From positions 69,754,400-69,818,399 of the forward strand of contig OY829328.1 of the NCBI GenBank assembly GCA_963691655.1: a stretch of DNA of 64,000 nt. Direction: 5' to 3'. A program made the translations under genes and the position numbers. Below, piece after piece: positions 50,330 to 61,600 of this stretch. The notes under the pieces are model-generated. The model searched no databases. It was given only the letters and a program-made list of their open reading frames with translations, and was not told the DNA's origin. Every line of letters begins with the position of its first letter. Positions within the stretch are counted from its first letter, which is position 1. The DNA is from Toxonevra muliebris (Eukaryota > Arthropoda > Insecta > Diptera > Pallopteridae).

Positions 50330-52748
50330 CTACTGTTCCATTTGTTGTGCTGTAGTATCTGTATGTGTTGTACGCTTGTGCCAGCGTAAACTGGCAAATT
50401 GGGCATAACGCTTTCCACAATCACCGCATTTATATTTTTTCACTGGTAAATGTAATTCATTGTGCTTCCTCAGATTTCCAAAGGTCGTGAAACTTTTACC
50501 ACATACCTCACAACAATGTTTTCGTATATTCAAATGACCATTCATATGATCGGTGTAACGATTTCTTTCGTAGAATGCTTTATTACAAATTGGGCAATGG
50601 AAATTCGATTTCTTCAAGTGTATCCGTCTATGTATATCGAAGAAAGACCATGTCTTAAATGATTTTCCACATAAATCACATATGTATGGACGCTCGCCAG
50701 TATGCGTACGCAAATGTATGGCTACCTCGGTTGAGGTTGCAAATCTTTTATCACAAATTTCGCATGCATAGGGGAAATCACGTTTATGACGTCTTATATG
50801 AACTGTTAAATTTCCAGGCATTTGAAATCCTTTACCACAGAGTGTACAAATAAATGGCTGTCTCCCATCATGTCCTGATTTATGAATTTTATATTTATCA
50901 GATGTTCGAATGATTGTATTGCAAACATCACATTGAAAAGGTCCCAAATTCGGTTCAAGAAACTCAGACAACTTCGAATAAATGAGAGAGTTAGATGTAT
51001 CATCGGATGTTATTGTAGTCTTACCAGAAAGTTGTTTTTGTTTTTCCGTAGAATATTCCTTACGTAAATCAAATAAAGTCTTCTGCAATTGTTCTAATGT
51101 AGTATTGATTTCAAATGTTAAATTGACTTCTTCTAACATTGCATTAAGCTCGTTAGTACGATATGTAGCTGAACGAAAATCAGGATGATCTACATCCCAC
51201 AGCGCAGAATAATTTCGATAAATCTCAATGAGTGTAAGATTTTCTTCGATGTTTTTGAAATTAATAGGTTTTGCTTTTAGATATTGAGTTTTTGGTTTAG
51301 ATGCAACAACTCCGATTCTCTGAAATTTGAAAAAATTAAAAATTATAAATAATATTTTTTATTTGTATAATGATGTAGTTCATTTCAAAAGAGTTGATAT
51401 TTTTTGTGCAAATTGAGAGGGTTTTATTCTCTCTCTCTCAATTGTTGTTGTGGCTATAATGGCGGAGCACTCTGAACGTCAAAATCAACTGACGAAAGCA
51501 GTAGTACAAAACGGCAATGACAATACATCTTTGTTGTTGTGGCCATTATGGCGGCCGAAAAAAAGTAAACAAACAATCAAACGTAAACAAACTTTTGACA
51601 AAAAGCGTTCCTTACCACGAAATAAAATGGCGTCATTAAAAAGAAGAAGAAAGAGTTGCTGTATATAAATTCACCTTGAATTGGCCAATTAAAAGTTGGC
51701 ACATCATGGGATATTCTCTCTATCTGTCCATGGTTACATATATCAAATCATTTGAAACTAACTCACATGTAATAATTTCTTATTAGCTTACCTTATTTAA
51801 CCGCTTTAAAATCTGATCTTGAAAAATCGAACGTAAAAATTCCATTTCATCGAAACACCACAATTTTGGAACGTACAATCCTTTGTGTTTAATTAATATA
51901 TGTAATTCTTTACTGTAGCGTGTGCGTAATTTTTTTATTTCTACTAAACAATCATCACCGGTCATTGAAATATCCATATCTTCCAATAACTGAGTGGATA
52001 TTTCATTGTATAACGCAATTTTATTGCAATTTGAGTAATCCGCATGTTTTGGATTCCATAAACATTCTGCACGTTTATATGCAGTCAAAAGAAAGAGTAA
52101 TACATCTCTATTGGGTACTGATTTAGAGGGGTCAGAACTGGTTTCAATAGTTTGTTCGGCTTCATCAATTTCATTGCGATTCTATGAAAATTATAACAAA
52201 ATTTTTAATATTATATGACATATGCTTTTCAGCTGAACAACCTAAATACCTTTGCCTCACGTTCAATGCGCTTACTTTCAATGGCATCTCGTAAAAAATT
52301 CATTTGTTCAAAAAATTTAAATCTTGTCTTATAATTTCCTGTCCGAAGTTTCATCTTAGTCAATTCTCGACGATATCGTGATCGTAATCCTCTAATAATC
52401 GCATATATTTCTGTTTCACATAATTCATAATTCATGTCTTTTAAAAGTGACTCTGCTAACACATTGAACATTTTTCGATTTGCATTATATTTGTAGTTTG
52501 GATGATTTGGATTCCAAAGTTTCTCATTTTGTTTATATGCTTCTAAAAGATAACTAATCACTTCTTTGCTATGCTCCACTTCACTCATAGTTGGCTAAAG
52601 AAAGAAATTACATAATTGTTGATTAAAAAAAAAAAATACATTTTTACTTTTAAATTTCATGCTCTCTTACACTTTTGGAGTTTTGCACTTTTGTTTTCTT
52701 TTTCGTAATACATTTCCGGTTAATATTTTCATTAATATTTTCTGCTGC
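50330..52748 (-). CDS. MADF x3 and C2H2 x7 zinc-finger transcription factor (5' end missing)
   Basis: Four in-phase exons, 52671-52748, 52250-52594, 51792-52181 and 50330-51319, encode at least 600 aa. After a basic Lys-rich segment come three MADF domains (about residues 38-125, 170-262, 297-370). Each has the L-YK/R--LWNP/DH--Y/F--- start (for example YKQNEKLWNPNHPNY and YRNYSALWDVDHPDF) and a later LR-RY-EL-type helix. Seven consecutive C2H2 fingers (about 400-595) follow, with TGERPYI-type linkers between some, ending in an acidic/Gln tail. The combination indicates a sequence-specific nuclear regulator. The first exon here has no ATG in frame, although one occurs at the start of the next (52588). 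The true start is therefore either that ATG or an unplaced upstream exon. No orthologue name is offered. Confidence 0.88.
51450..51640. promoter_or_regulatory. ATGGCG motif cluster in the MADF zinc-finger intron
   Basis: TAATGGCGG, TTATGGCGG and AAATGGCGT occur within about 170 bp. The first two are embedded in a diverged direct repeat that begins GTTGTTGTGGC. ATGGC is the core recognised by YY1/Pleiohomeotic-type factors. The intron is otherwise AT-rich, so the cluster stands out. Function is inference. Confidence 0.35.
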
Positions 52749-54320
52749 CTATAAAAGAAATTAAATAAAAGATTTTAAATCAATATTAATATAGGTATAG
52801 AAATAAATGTACGTATTGGCAAATCTAAATTATGATATTTTATTTTATAGAGAGTGTGGAAGTTGGACTTAAACAGGAATAGTTTATTCTCTGTCTATAA
52901 ATATTTTACTTTTCTATTTATAGTAAATCAATCAATTAAGTTTTTTTTTTTTTTTGCTTAAGAATTCAACATATTTGTGATCAATTTAACATATATAGGC
53001 ACATAAAAGAAATATCTAACGCAACTTTCCTGAATATGTTTAAAAGTTGTAATCTATATTAACACCAGATTTAGAAATGTTGCATACAGAAATTTTTTAT
53101 AGTCGAATTTGATTGCATCATTATTTTTCATACTTTCTAATATATACATAAATAGTACAACTACTAAAAATTTCTAGAATATCAGAAATTTAAGGTGTGA
53201 ATGCTTGAATAGAATGACATCTGCTAGGGTTAACATTCGTTATTAAACACTTGTTAGTCTGCCAAGAAAATTGCTGGTACTTAATTAATGCAGTAGTCAC
53301 AGTCATAGGCGGATCTAAGGGAGCTGAGCGGTCCTTATACTCAGCAGATCTTTATAGATTTTTAAATCATTTGATAGATATTTTCTAAAATATGCTGAGA
53401 AATTTTTCTGCTTTTAATTTTAACTCAAAAGTACTCAAAATTATAGAACTAGTAAAAATAAATTATTTTTGAACAAATTTATATTTGAAAAATATGTATT
53501 TAACTTTTATGGAACCGTAAGAAACCCAGAGGAAATAGCGCAAAACCGACCCCGGATTCGTATTCCCTGACTTCCGGTTCTTTCATCAAAACAGAAGTTT
53601 TACGTCTCCGAAGACCTAAACCTTTATGGGTCACCGGCGACTGGGTTCCTAGAGACTTCAAGTGACACCAATTGACTTCAAATTACAATTGCCTCCAAAT
53701 TACTACAAGTAACTTCAAGTGACTTCAAAGCAGTCATGATTTTGAAGTCATAAGATTTGCATTCCCATTATTTAAAAAAAAGACTTTTCTAAATGAATAA
53801 CTAAGTAATCAGTTACTCCAAAAAATACTTCTAACTGCATTTTTTATTATAGTGTCGAATATGTTATTCAATAACTGTAATCATTTATTCATTTGTGACT
53901 TATAACCCTATTGATAGCATTCTTTTACAGCTTTGCTTCTGCGAGTATGCATACCCAGAAGGGAATGCACGTTGGAATGCATAGCTCCTATAGGCTATAA
54001 CTTCCAGAATACAAGATTTTTAGCACGGCGATGTCCTACGAAAAATAATGCTTCCTACTTTGCTTTACCTGGGAATGCAAAAAGAAGTTTTCATTACAAT
54101 TTTATGCAATAACTATCGTAAATGAAAGAAGTGATTTTAAATTTCCCGATAATAATTTAACGTTGAAGACGTGTTGACTGTTCAAATTTCACAAAACGAC
54201 TAAGTTACGTTTGAAAAAACAAAAAAGTACACAGACGCATGACAACGTGTCGCCAAAAGTAAAAAATCGGTTAGAAAAAAACAAATTTTCGAAGAAAAAT
54301 TCTATTATTTCGTTGCTCTA
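52749..54320. other. Upstream flank of the MADF zinc-finger gene, no gene seen
   Basis: Mostly AT-rich, with a GC-richer patch at 53510-53650 of unknown nature and a degenerate repeat at 53660-53745. The missing 5' exon of the zinc-finger gene was not found here. Confidence 0.45.
53660..53745. repeat. Degenerate minisatellite of TGACTTCAA units
   Basis: Near-repeats of GTGACTTCAA, TTGACTTCAAATTAC and GTAACTTCAAG follow each other with small changes over about 85 bp. Confidence 0.65.
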
Positions 54321-54329
54321 AGTTCTAAA

Positions 54330-54520
54330 ATGTGCTTTGCAGATTCGTTATCTTCTCTGCAAAACCTACATGAGTCATTAAAAAAGAATTCCCAGTTTTG
54401 CAAGGTGATAAGCTCAACCTAGAGTGCTCTGCTAAAATTCCTGTTATGATCCTTAGATTGTTATTCCGGTTGCTCATACATTCCTTAAAGCGTTTATCAA
54501 AATCTTTATCATGGAAACAT
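54330..54520 (-). pseudogene. Non-LTR retrotransposon C-terminal zinc-knuckle fossil
   Basis: Minus-strand frames give NNLRIITGILAEHSRL, then PCKTGNSFF and CRFCREDNESAKHIL. This is the LLTGH-RL then C-FC-EE-ET-EHIL arrangement found after RNase H in I/LOA/R1-like elements. One frameshift separates the halves. It may belong with the RNase H relic at 57200-57660, which is on the same strand and upstream of it. Confidence 0.7.
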
Positions 54521-55484
54521 TTTTTTTTTATTCTTGGTCTAGCAAAATTAAAAATTGGCGTTAGAAAAAAATTAAAAATTCCCTAGGTTAGTAAGAAATT
54601 TTTCAAATCTCCGATCGATGGTCCCCTTTATTGAAGATTTGTAGCCACTGGTCATAGTTTTATTTAGTATAGATTTTAATATGTAATATTTATTTACTCT
54701 GACTGGAATATAACTCATTGGTTCTAACTTTAAACTGCAGTTTCTCGACAACGGAATTTGTTAGTCATAATCATCGGAATGTAATGCAAGTATTGTTGAA
54801 ATTAAAATAGAGATTAACAGTTGAAGAGTTGTTGCATCCAAGACTAATTTCATAAATAATTCATTAAAATTCATTACATTTGTATGCATATATTATTATA
54901 GCGAATTATTTTTAGAAATAATAACACATTTTTTTATTTACATAGATACATATTTACGAGTCATTTTTTTTTATATGTAAATAGATGGTTCTATAAACAT
55001 ATCCATCTCGATTATTACACATAAATTGATTCAATCGTTATCAAATAATCAATTGGAAGTCTGGTATGCGTATATTTTTTTTTTTTGGTTTTTTGCAGTT
55101 TTTTTTATGAAGTTTGTCATTCTTTATTATTTGTTTTATACCCTACACATTCGTGATACAGTGTATAGATTCCAATAAGCTAACTATTTCTTTGTAAAGA
55201 CTATTTAAAAACGTGATATATATGTATATAAATAATCTACTTGATATCTGGTTAAAGTGTAGCACATTTACTTTTCAAATGTATATGCAAATTCTAGATC
55301 ACCGCCATCTGCTCAGTCTGTTGAACGATGACCATCTGTCTGTTCACACAATAACTTGCATTAAAATTTAGCACAAATATTTATTTCCAGAAATACATGA
55401 ACATGTTCGAAAATAATCAAACTCGAATAAAAATCACATCTACCTTACATGAAAAAATATGATTTTGAGCACATTTTTATTGTG

Positions 55485-55585
55485 GAAAATGTTGACTTTC
55501 ACAATCGGGGAATTCCCCGATTTGCGTGGAATCAATAATGGTATGGGGAATCGGGGAGTTTCCTGTTCTTGCGGGGAATTTTAAG
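55485..55585. repeat. Partial copy of the GGGGAATCGGGG (hAT) repeat
   Basis: CGGGGAATTCCCCGATTTGC, GGGGAATCGGGGA and TTGCGGGGAATTTTAAG match the subterminal blocks of the hAT miniature elements at 19689 and 58160 in rearranged order. The terminal GATGCCAACT motif is absent, so this is a fragment. Confidence 0.7.
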
Positions 55586-55711
55586 TTATGTGATACATTA
55601 TGTAGATAATTAAAAATTAAAGCGTAATTTCTGATGTATGAAAGAAAAAAAATTCTATGTATAAAGTGAAATAACAAAAATTGAAAAATTACAAAAGAAA
55701 AAAACTAAATT

Positions 55712-55903
55712 GTGTATTAACGAACACAAGGCAGAAGTGAAACTTCTTGTGAACTAAACGAAATACAAGCAAATAACAAGCGAATTAAATTTTTCAATCG
55801 CTAAATTTTTTACTTCATTGGCTTGTGTTTTTTAATTTCATTTGCTTGTGTTTCGTTTAGTTAACAAGAAGTTTAACTTCTGCCTTGTGTTCGTTAATGC
55901 ACA
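55712..55903. repeat. Fold-back element, long hairpin
   Basis: TTAACGAACACAAGGCAGAA at the left recurs inverted at the right (the complement ends TTCGTTAA). Pairing continues for about 60 bp with only three or four mismatches, through AACTTCTTGT, ACTAAACGAAA and CAAGCAAAT, leaving a short AT-rich loop. It is non-coding and probably a MITE of unknown superfamily. Both outer edges read TTAA, which might be a target site. Confidence 0.85.
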
Positions 55904-56094
55904 ACCAATTTTTTTTTGTTGGGGTTTAATGCTAGAACAAAAATTGCAACTCTGTACCGGTAATGTCGATGACAATTTTTGTGTGCGACATCTTCATGTA
56001 ATTCCTTGGACATTTGTGTCATCTGTATATGAAATGTATAACTACCATAAACTTTAAGATGGCGACGCTACACATTGTTCTTTCTGCCATAGGC

Positions 56095-56116
56095 GTGTGT
56101 GTGTGTGTGTGTGTGT
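56095..56116. repeat. (GT)n microsatellite
   Basis: An uninterrupted run of 11 GT units. Confidence 0.9.
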
Positions 56117-57199
56117 AATTAATATGTTATATTGAATTAAAACTATTTATGAATCGTTTATTATATAGTTTGCTCGTGAATTCAATTACGGAATATTGAT
56201 ATTTAGCCCCTCATGCACATTGCTCGAAAAAATTATGTCGCATTGCAAACTTACGCGGTTGGTTTTACTCTAGGACAAGAGGAAAGAAGTTTCACTTCAA
56301 AAAAATGCCTATACAACAGGCAATTTTTCCTCCATTTTGTTAAGAAACTCCAAAAGTTGTTGGCAATAACTGCTTTATCTAAAGGTATACTAAAGTAACG
56401 ATATTTACTTTAATAGGTGGCAGAATTAACAGAAAAAGCTTCGTAGATTTAGTAGGAAGCTGATCAATTTTTTTTAAGTTGTGTACTGAAACAATTCAAG
56501 GGATTTTCCTAATTGGAGCATGGTGCCATGCCATCATTCGGCTCCAAATGTAGAACAAATATTTTTATAACTTTTTACATTTTTATTTCTAATAGGAAAA
56601 TATTCGAATTTACACAAGTATTTTATTAAGTGTATGACGAAGATAATTCTTAGCAGGACGATTTGTTTTTGTCAAACTTGAAAAATAAACATTTTATTTT
56701 CCTGGAAAATTTATGTGGGGCTTTTCACTCGACTCAGGAATCTCATCAGTCTTTACTTTGATTTATGCTATTAAAAAATTACGTGCAAACAGGAGGGACT
56801 CAGGGGATGAAATGAAAATTTGAAAAAATGTAAGACCTCTTTTTTTTTTAAATTACAGCCAATTGATTGGTATCGTACGTTAAATTTATTGAAAACACCA
56901 TATAAAAATCCCTAGTGTACATATTGAAATTGAACAAAAAACTGTATGACAATAAAAACTCATGTACCTACTATATTTGTATATAAGATGAAGAGTTTCT
57001 AATTTGATTAGCCTACAACTTATGCACATATCTATAACACATGAAAATTGACTCAGGTAATCTAAAAGATGTTTTAGTGGACTTTAAATTTATGTTCTTG
57101 AAGAAATATTTTCCCATCAAATTTTTTATGCTGAAACCGATATTTTTTCACTTAGAAAAACCCTGATTTAGAGTCAAAAATTCCATAAAAAAATAGTTA

Positions 57200-57660
57200 C
57201 TTTGGTTCCTGATTATATTATATTAGATTTTAAGCGCGAAGCACTTTACAATTCTGCTGGAGCCAACGTCAGACCATCTTTTTCTAAGGATAGAACCCAC
57301 AAAGTCGATGATCGAACGCATGACCTCCACAAAGCTGATGCCGAAAAAAGGTCCGGGCCGCATGGGGAAATTTCAGAGTTTTTATTGGCTAGTTTGTCGG
57401 CCAATTCATTACCGGTAATACCTCAGTGTCCTAGAACCCATATAAGACATAACTTGTTGTGTTTTGCAAAACTATTAAGTTTTGCCTTACATTCGCTGAC
57501 CAATTTCAAAGAGCTAACAGGGTTAGCAAGGGCCTTCAGTGCAGCCTGACTATCAATGCAGACGCCTATGCACTTCCCATGGCAACTTATCTCAATTATC
57601 AAGCAATTCGTCATACCAGACTCCGTTTAACCAGAACCTGAAACAATTAAGAATTTCATA
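57200..57660 (-). pseudogene. Non-LTR retrotransposon RNase H fossil
   Basis: The minus-strand frame gives IGVCIDSQAALKALANP, then KLVSECKAKLNSFAKHN and LCLIWVLGH. These are the central and C-terminal RNase H blocks (DSQAAL-AL, WVPGH). GIRGNEADKLAN follows in a shifted frame, and a post-RNase H region after that. It resembles the relic at 30905-31400 but is better preserved. Flanking reverse transcriptase was not found. Confidence 0.78.
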
Positions 57661-58062
57661 GGACGGTGCCATTTCAAACAAAGTTCGCAAGTCTAAAAAC
57701 GGCTAAGCGCCCTGTTATGCAGACGGTTATAACTTGTTTATGTTTTCCCCTACAAAATATAATTTTTTTTTTGCATATGCAAATTTTAGCGCTTCTAAAC
57801 CAATGCCAATATTATTCATTTGTATTTATTTTTTATTAAAAATTTTATTAACTTATTTCACAAATTGTTGATAGTTGCAACCAAATGTTACTGTTTTAAT
57901 AACTACTACTATTACTATGAATACTAAAACTATACAAAAACGTGCTAGTGACTGCATAACATACTTTGGGCACAGAGTTGAAAAATCAAAGTGACGTGAC
58001 CGTCGATCATTTGACCGTCTGGATAACATCGCCCTAAGTCTAGATATAGAATTATGTAATAG

Positions 58063-59678
58063 TGCGGACACACGAGAGTGCATTTCGTTGAAATTCTCAT
58101 TTCAAATTTAGGTGGACACATGACAAAAAAGGAATTTCACATTCGTTTTTTGACAGATTCAGCGATGCCAACTTGCGGGGGATTCCCCGATTTGTGGGGA
58201 ATTTTACTTAGTACGGGGAATCGGGGAATGAGCTGTTTTTTTTCTTCATCTCTTCTAAAGAGGGTCCTGCACTTTCTTAGTTTGGAGAAATTGATTTTTA
58301 AAAAAGTGTTTTGTACAAATTTCAGAGAGAAACTGGAAGTGCTTTCGTAGATATAGACGATTATAGCGGCGAGTATCAGTCAGGTCAAAACAGTCGCGCA
58401 GCGCTTCGGCATTCCTTTCGGCCGTTCAGAAAAGCTATGCTATGCCTTTGTCTAGCACCTCCTGATTAATAATTCCAGACTGCGATTGCATCGGTCACCG
58501 ATCGGTGCATTATGCAGATGCGCCTCTCGGTCATATTGGGCGGGAGTAAAGTCCGTTGGGATTCGTCGATATATTTAAAAACCGATAGCCAAAACTTTGA
58601 ACCCGTTCTTCTCAAAACAAGGTTATTGCATTGGCACATACGGTCTAAAATTTAAATATGTTTTTCTATACAACAATGGCCCCAAGGACATGATAGAAAA
58701 AAAAGTTTGGTTAATTTATTCCTCAATTTGCATCGTTGTACTTTTGAAAAAAGTCCAATTTTAAAAAAAAAAATAATTTTGGCTGTCCGCTAAAATTCGC
58801 GTAGTTGGAGAGCGGTAGAATTTATATATTTTGATCAAACAGCCCCTGTTTTGGATCCATGTAACTAATCACCTATTGCATTTGGAAATTTTTATTGAAC
58901 ATGTTTTTTATTCAATCTTTCGAAAAATAAAAAAAAAAATCTTAAAAATTCAAAATGTGACCATTTTTTTCAAAACCAAAAATAGTTTTGACTTTTTTTT
59001 CAAAAGGTGAACAATAGGAAACATTTTGTGTTTTTATTTGGGTCAAAAGAAAGTCCATGTACTTTCCTTTGGGTGTTTAACTATCAAAATGAACGTCGAG
59101 TAACTCGGATTCATTTGAGCTCAATCGGTTTTTAGAGTGGGTTCCTTTGAGATGAAATGCCCCATGTATCAAAAGAATTCCGGAGTCAGAAAGTACCTTA
59201 CTATTAACCTACCAGTTCTGGAGCGCATTAAAATTACATTAACCTTGATCAATTTTAAGCGTGTGTCGCTGTTATAATATAAAATTATACCTGTGCGGGG
59301 AATGTGATTAAAAATCGGGAAATTTCTCGAGGGCTATCGGGGAGACAGAAAAAATGAGTTGGCATCCCTAGACAAATTATAAGCTCGGATAAGAAGAAGA
59401 AGAAATAGATTTGGAGACCAAGAATTTATATAAAAATTATGGATAATTGGAGGGATGGCAATGAGTTACTCTTCGACTCCATTATTTTATTTTTTTTCAC
59501 TTAATAAGTGTTACAGGAGCAGCTGTTATGAAAAAAATCCAAAATGTCAAAAAAAATGTAATTGATCTTAAATTTTTCTTGTTTTTTACAACCTTGAGTT
59601 TGAGGGTTGTTAATTACTTTCTTCATTTCAGACGCATTTTAACGAAATGCCTGAAATGCACTCTCGTGTGTCCGCACT
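58063..59678. mobile_element. MITE with GTGCGGACAC termini, split by a hAT element
   Basis: GTGCGGACACACGAGAGTGC at 58063-58082 is matched by its exact complement at about 59659-59678, with further partial pairing (CATTTC). The flanks read TAATA on the left and TATAA on the right, compatible with a TA or TAA duplication. Without the 1211-bp inner element and its 8-bp duplication it is about 397 bp. It is non-coding. Confidence 0.8.
58160..59370. mobile_element. Non-autonomous hAT element (1.2 kb)
   Basis: It begins CAGCGATGCCAACTTGCGGG and ends with the complement of TAGGGATGCCAACTC. It is flanked by GACAGATT (58152-58159) and GACAAATT (59371-59378), an 8-bp target duplication with one difference. 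Both ends fit YARNG. The subterminal GGGGAAT/CCCCGATT blocks are shared with the 373-bp copy at 19689-20061, which is in opposite orientation. The interior shows no transposase. Confidence 0.9.
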
Positions 59679-59679
59679 A

Positions 59680-60660
59680 TAAAAAATAAATATTAAGAGA
59701 TCGAGCAACACGAACATCTGTTCTCATCCTCTTTCGGTTTTTTCTCTTTCCTAGTAAGTCGCTGGGAAAATATAACTTTCATAATGCAAATAGGGACAAA
59801 GCAAATTTTTCTAAAATTTCATATTATGACAATATTTATTAAAAAAGTCGTGTGTACGGTAGTTTATATGTGAGCTAGACCGAACTAATATTTTGTTTGA
59901 TTTTGTTTTGGAGCTTTATTGCAGAAACAATAAAAAGATATATGTATTTGTAAATTAAATTCAAGAAGCGCGATTGCATTAAAGAACAAAAGTTATGGTT
60001 AAATGGCGGCAGTTTTTATTTTAATTTTTTTATACATATGTATGTACATATGTATGTATGTAGTAAATTTTATTTTATTATTATTTTTTATTTTTTTTTG
60101 TTTACAATACACGCAATACAAATAATTGATCTAGTTAACGAAATTGCATGAATTTAACGTATCAAATAAATTGTGAATAGTACTCGTTTATACACATATA
60201 AGTATGATTAAGCTGACCAACTGTATCGAATTTTATGGTACAACGAAAAGTTGTAAAATAAGAAAATTTATCGGAATTTGGGTGAAAAAATTTGTATGCC
60301 AAAATAGGCAGCTTGCCATCGATGTGAGAGTGTTCCTTTACCGATTACTTTAATTTTTCGAATATTTGTGTGTGCTGTATATGTATAAACATTGAAATAT
60401 GACTTTTATGAAAATGAATTTTACTGTATAATCTTAAATAATAAATAAGTATAATAATACTGATTTAAAATTTTGGTTACTATGGGAGGTGGTAGTGGAC
60501 TTTAACCTAAAAATCGCATTTTTCTAAAATACATTTGTGATATATTTATACGCATTTTTTACCTCTATTATCTTAAAAAATAACTAACTTATGTTGATTC
60601 TAAATTTTGGTTACTATAAGAGGTAGTCGCGGTCCTTCTCCGGTTTTACTCATTTTTATA
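59680..60660. other. AT-rich DNA, no gene seen
   Basis: The stretch holds a short TATG tetranucleotide run near 60040-60062 and TTTGGTTACTAT...GAGGT repeated at about 60474 and 60606. There is no coding sequence. Confidence 0.55.
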
Positions 60661-60662
60661 CG

Positions 60663-61167
60663 AGAGAAAATGAGAGAAAACTCTTTTAACCCATTTTCGT
60701 CAGCTGTACACAAATAAATAAATGAAATAAATGTTTTTTATTTTTCTGAAATAAAAGCTCTCAAAATATTTTGTGGAGTGTGGTTCCATAAAGTATTTAA
60801 ATAAACAAAATACAACACTTTTAAAATGATCTTCTTCAAAAATGTCTTCTTTCTTACTTGAATGGCATACATAACAAAAAAAACTTGAAGTTTTGGATTA
60901 AATCCTTGGTGCACATTATGCACATGGTTGTTACAAACGCCTTCGAAGATCTCGTTTATCAATGTCTAAAAATGTTTCTGGCTTTTAAAATTTTTCTATT
61001 TTATTTATATATTGTGCTAGTACCAATGGGTTAATACTTTTTTATATTTACTTCTGAAATTCAAATGTTTTGGGAGAAGTAAGAGAATAATTTTCAAATT
61101 TGGCAGACGTCAGTTAACAAAAAAGAGGGCGTCACTTTTATTTCTTTCACTTTATTAATTTCACTAT
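60663..61167 (+). repeat. Second copy of the piggyBac-type MITE with its flank
   Basis: The stretch is highly similar to 1264-1850 in the same orientation. The miniature element itself is 60690-61030 (TTAA at 60686-60689 and 61031-61034), about 90 bp shorter than the first copy. Similarity continues for about 135 bp past the right TTAA (TTTGGCAGACGTCAGT region), so flanking DNA was duplicated along with the insertion. Confidence 0.85.
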
Positions 61168-61369
61168 GACCAGAACCTTATTTTTATAAAAAAAATCATG
61201 TGCACCAAATTTTATCACTCTATGACACCTCTCTGTTTTTGTCACTCACTTGTATAAAGTCGCGACACTGTGCATCGACCGCCGTTGAGAAAATGTTATC
61301 TCATATTATGGAGCATTGGAACCAAATTATTTTTTCTAACTTCGACTCTGTTTATATGCACAAGAATAG

Positions 61370-61600
61370 AGTGAAAAGTCAAATACTTTTTGCATAAAAT
61401 ACTTTTTTTTTTTTAACTTGAAACACTTCCCCCAACGACCCCCAAACTGCTCCAAAAAGTAAGATTTCACCTCGACTATAAAACGACGATAATTTCTTCC
61501 TAGCCAGTAATTTTTTTTCAAGAGAAGAAAGAGAAAACAATTGAAAGGTGCCAAATCCGGAGAATAAAGCTAATGTGGTACTAATTCCTAGTGCAAGTCG
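61370..61600 (-). pseudogene. Probable mariner transposase C-terminal fossil
   Basis: The minus-strand frame gives LAPFNCFLFLLLKK, about 20 poorly conserved residues, then VKSYFLEQFGGRWGKCFKL. The order matches the mariner LAPSDF-LF--LKK block followed by V--YF and RW-KC--L. An internal deletion is implied. Only this end was recognised. Confidence 0.45.

Noticed and set aside
57202..57549. 115-aa plus-strand frame
   Set aside because: Antisense to the better-supported minus-strand RNase H fossil.
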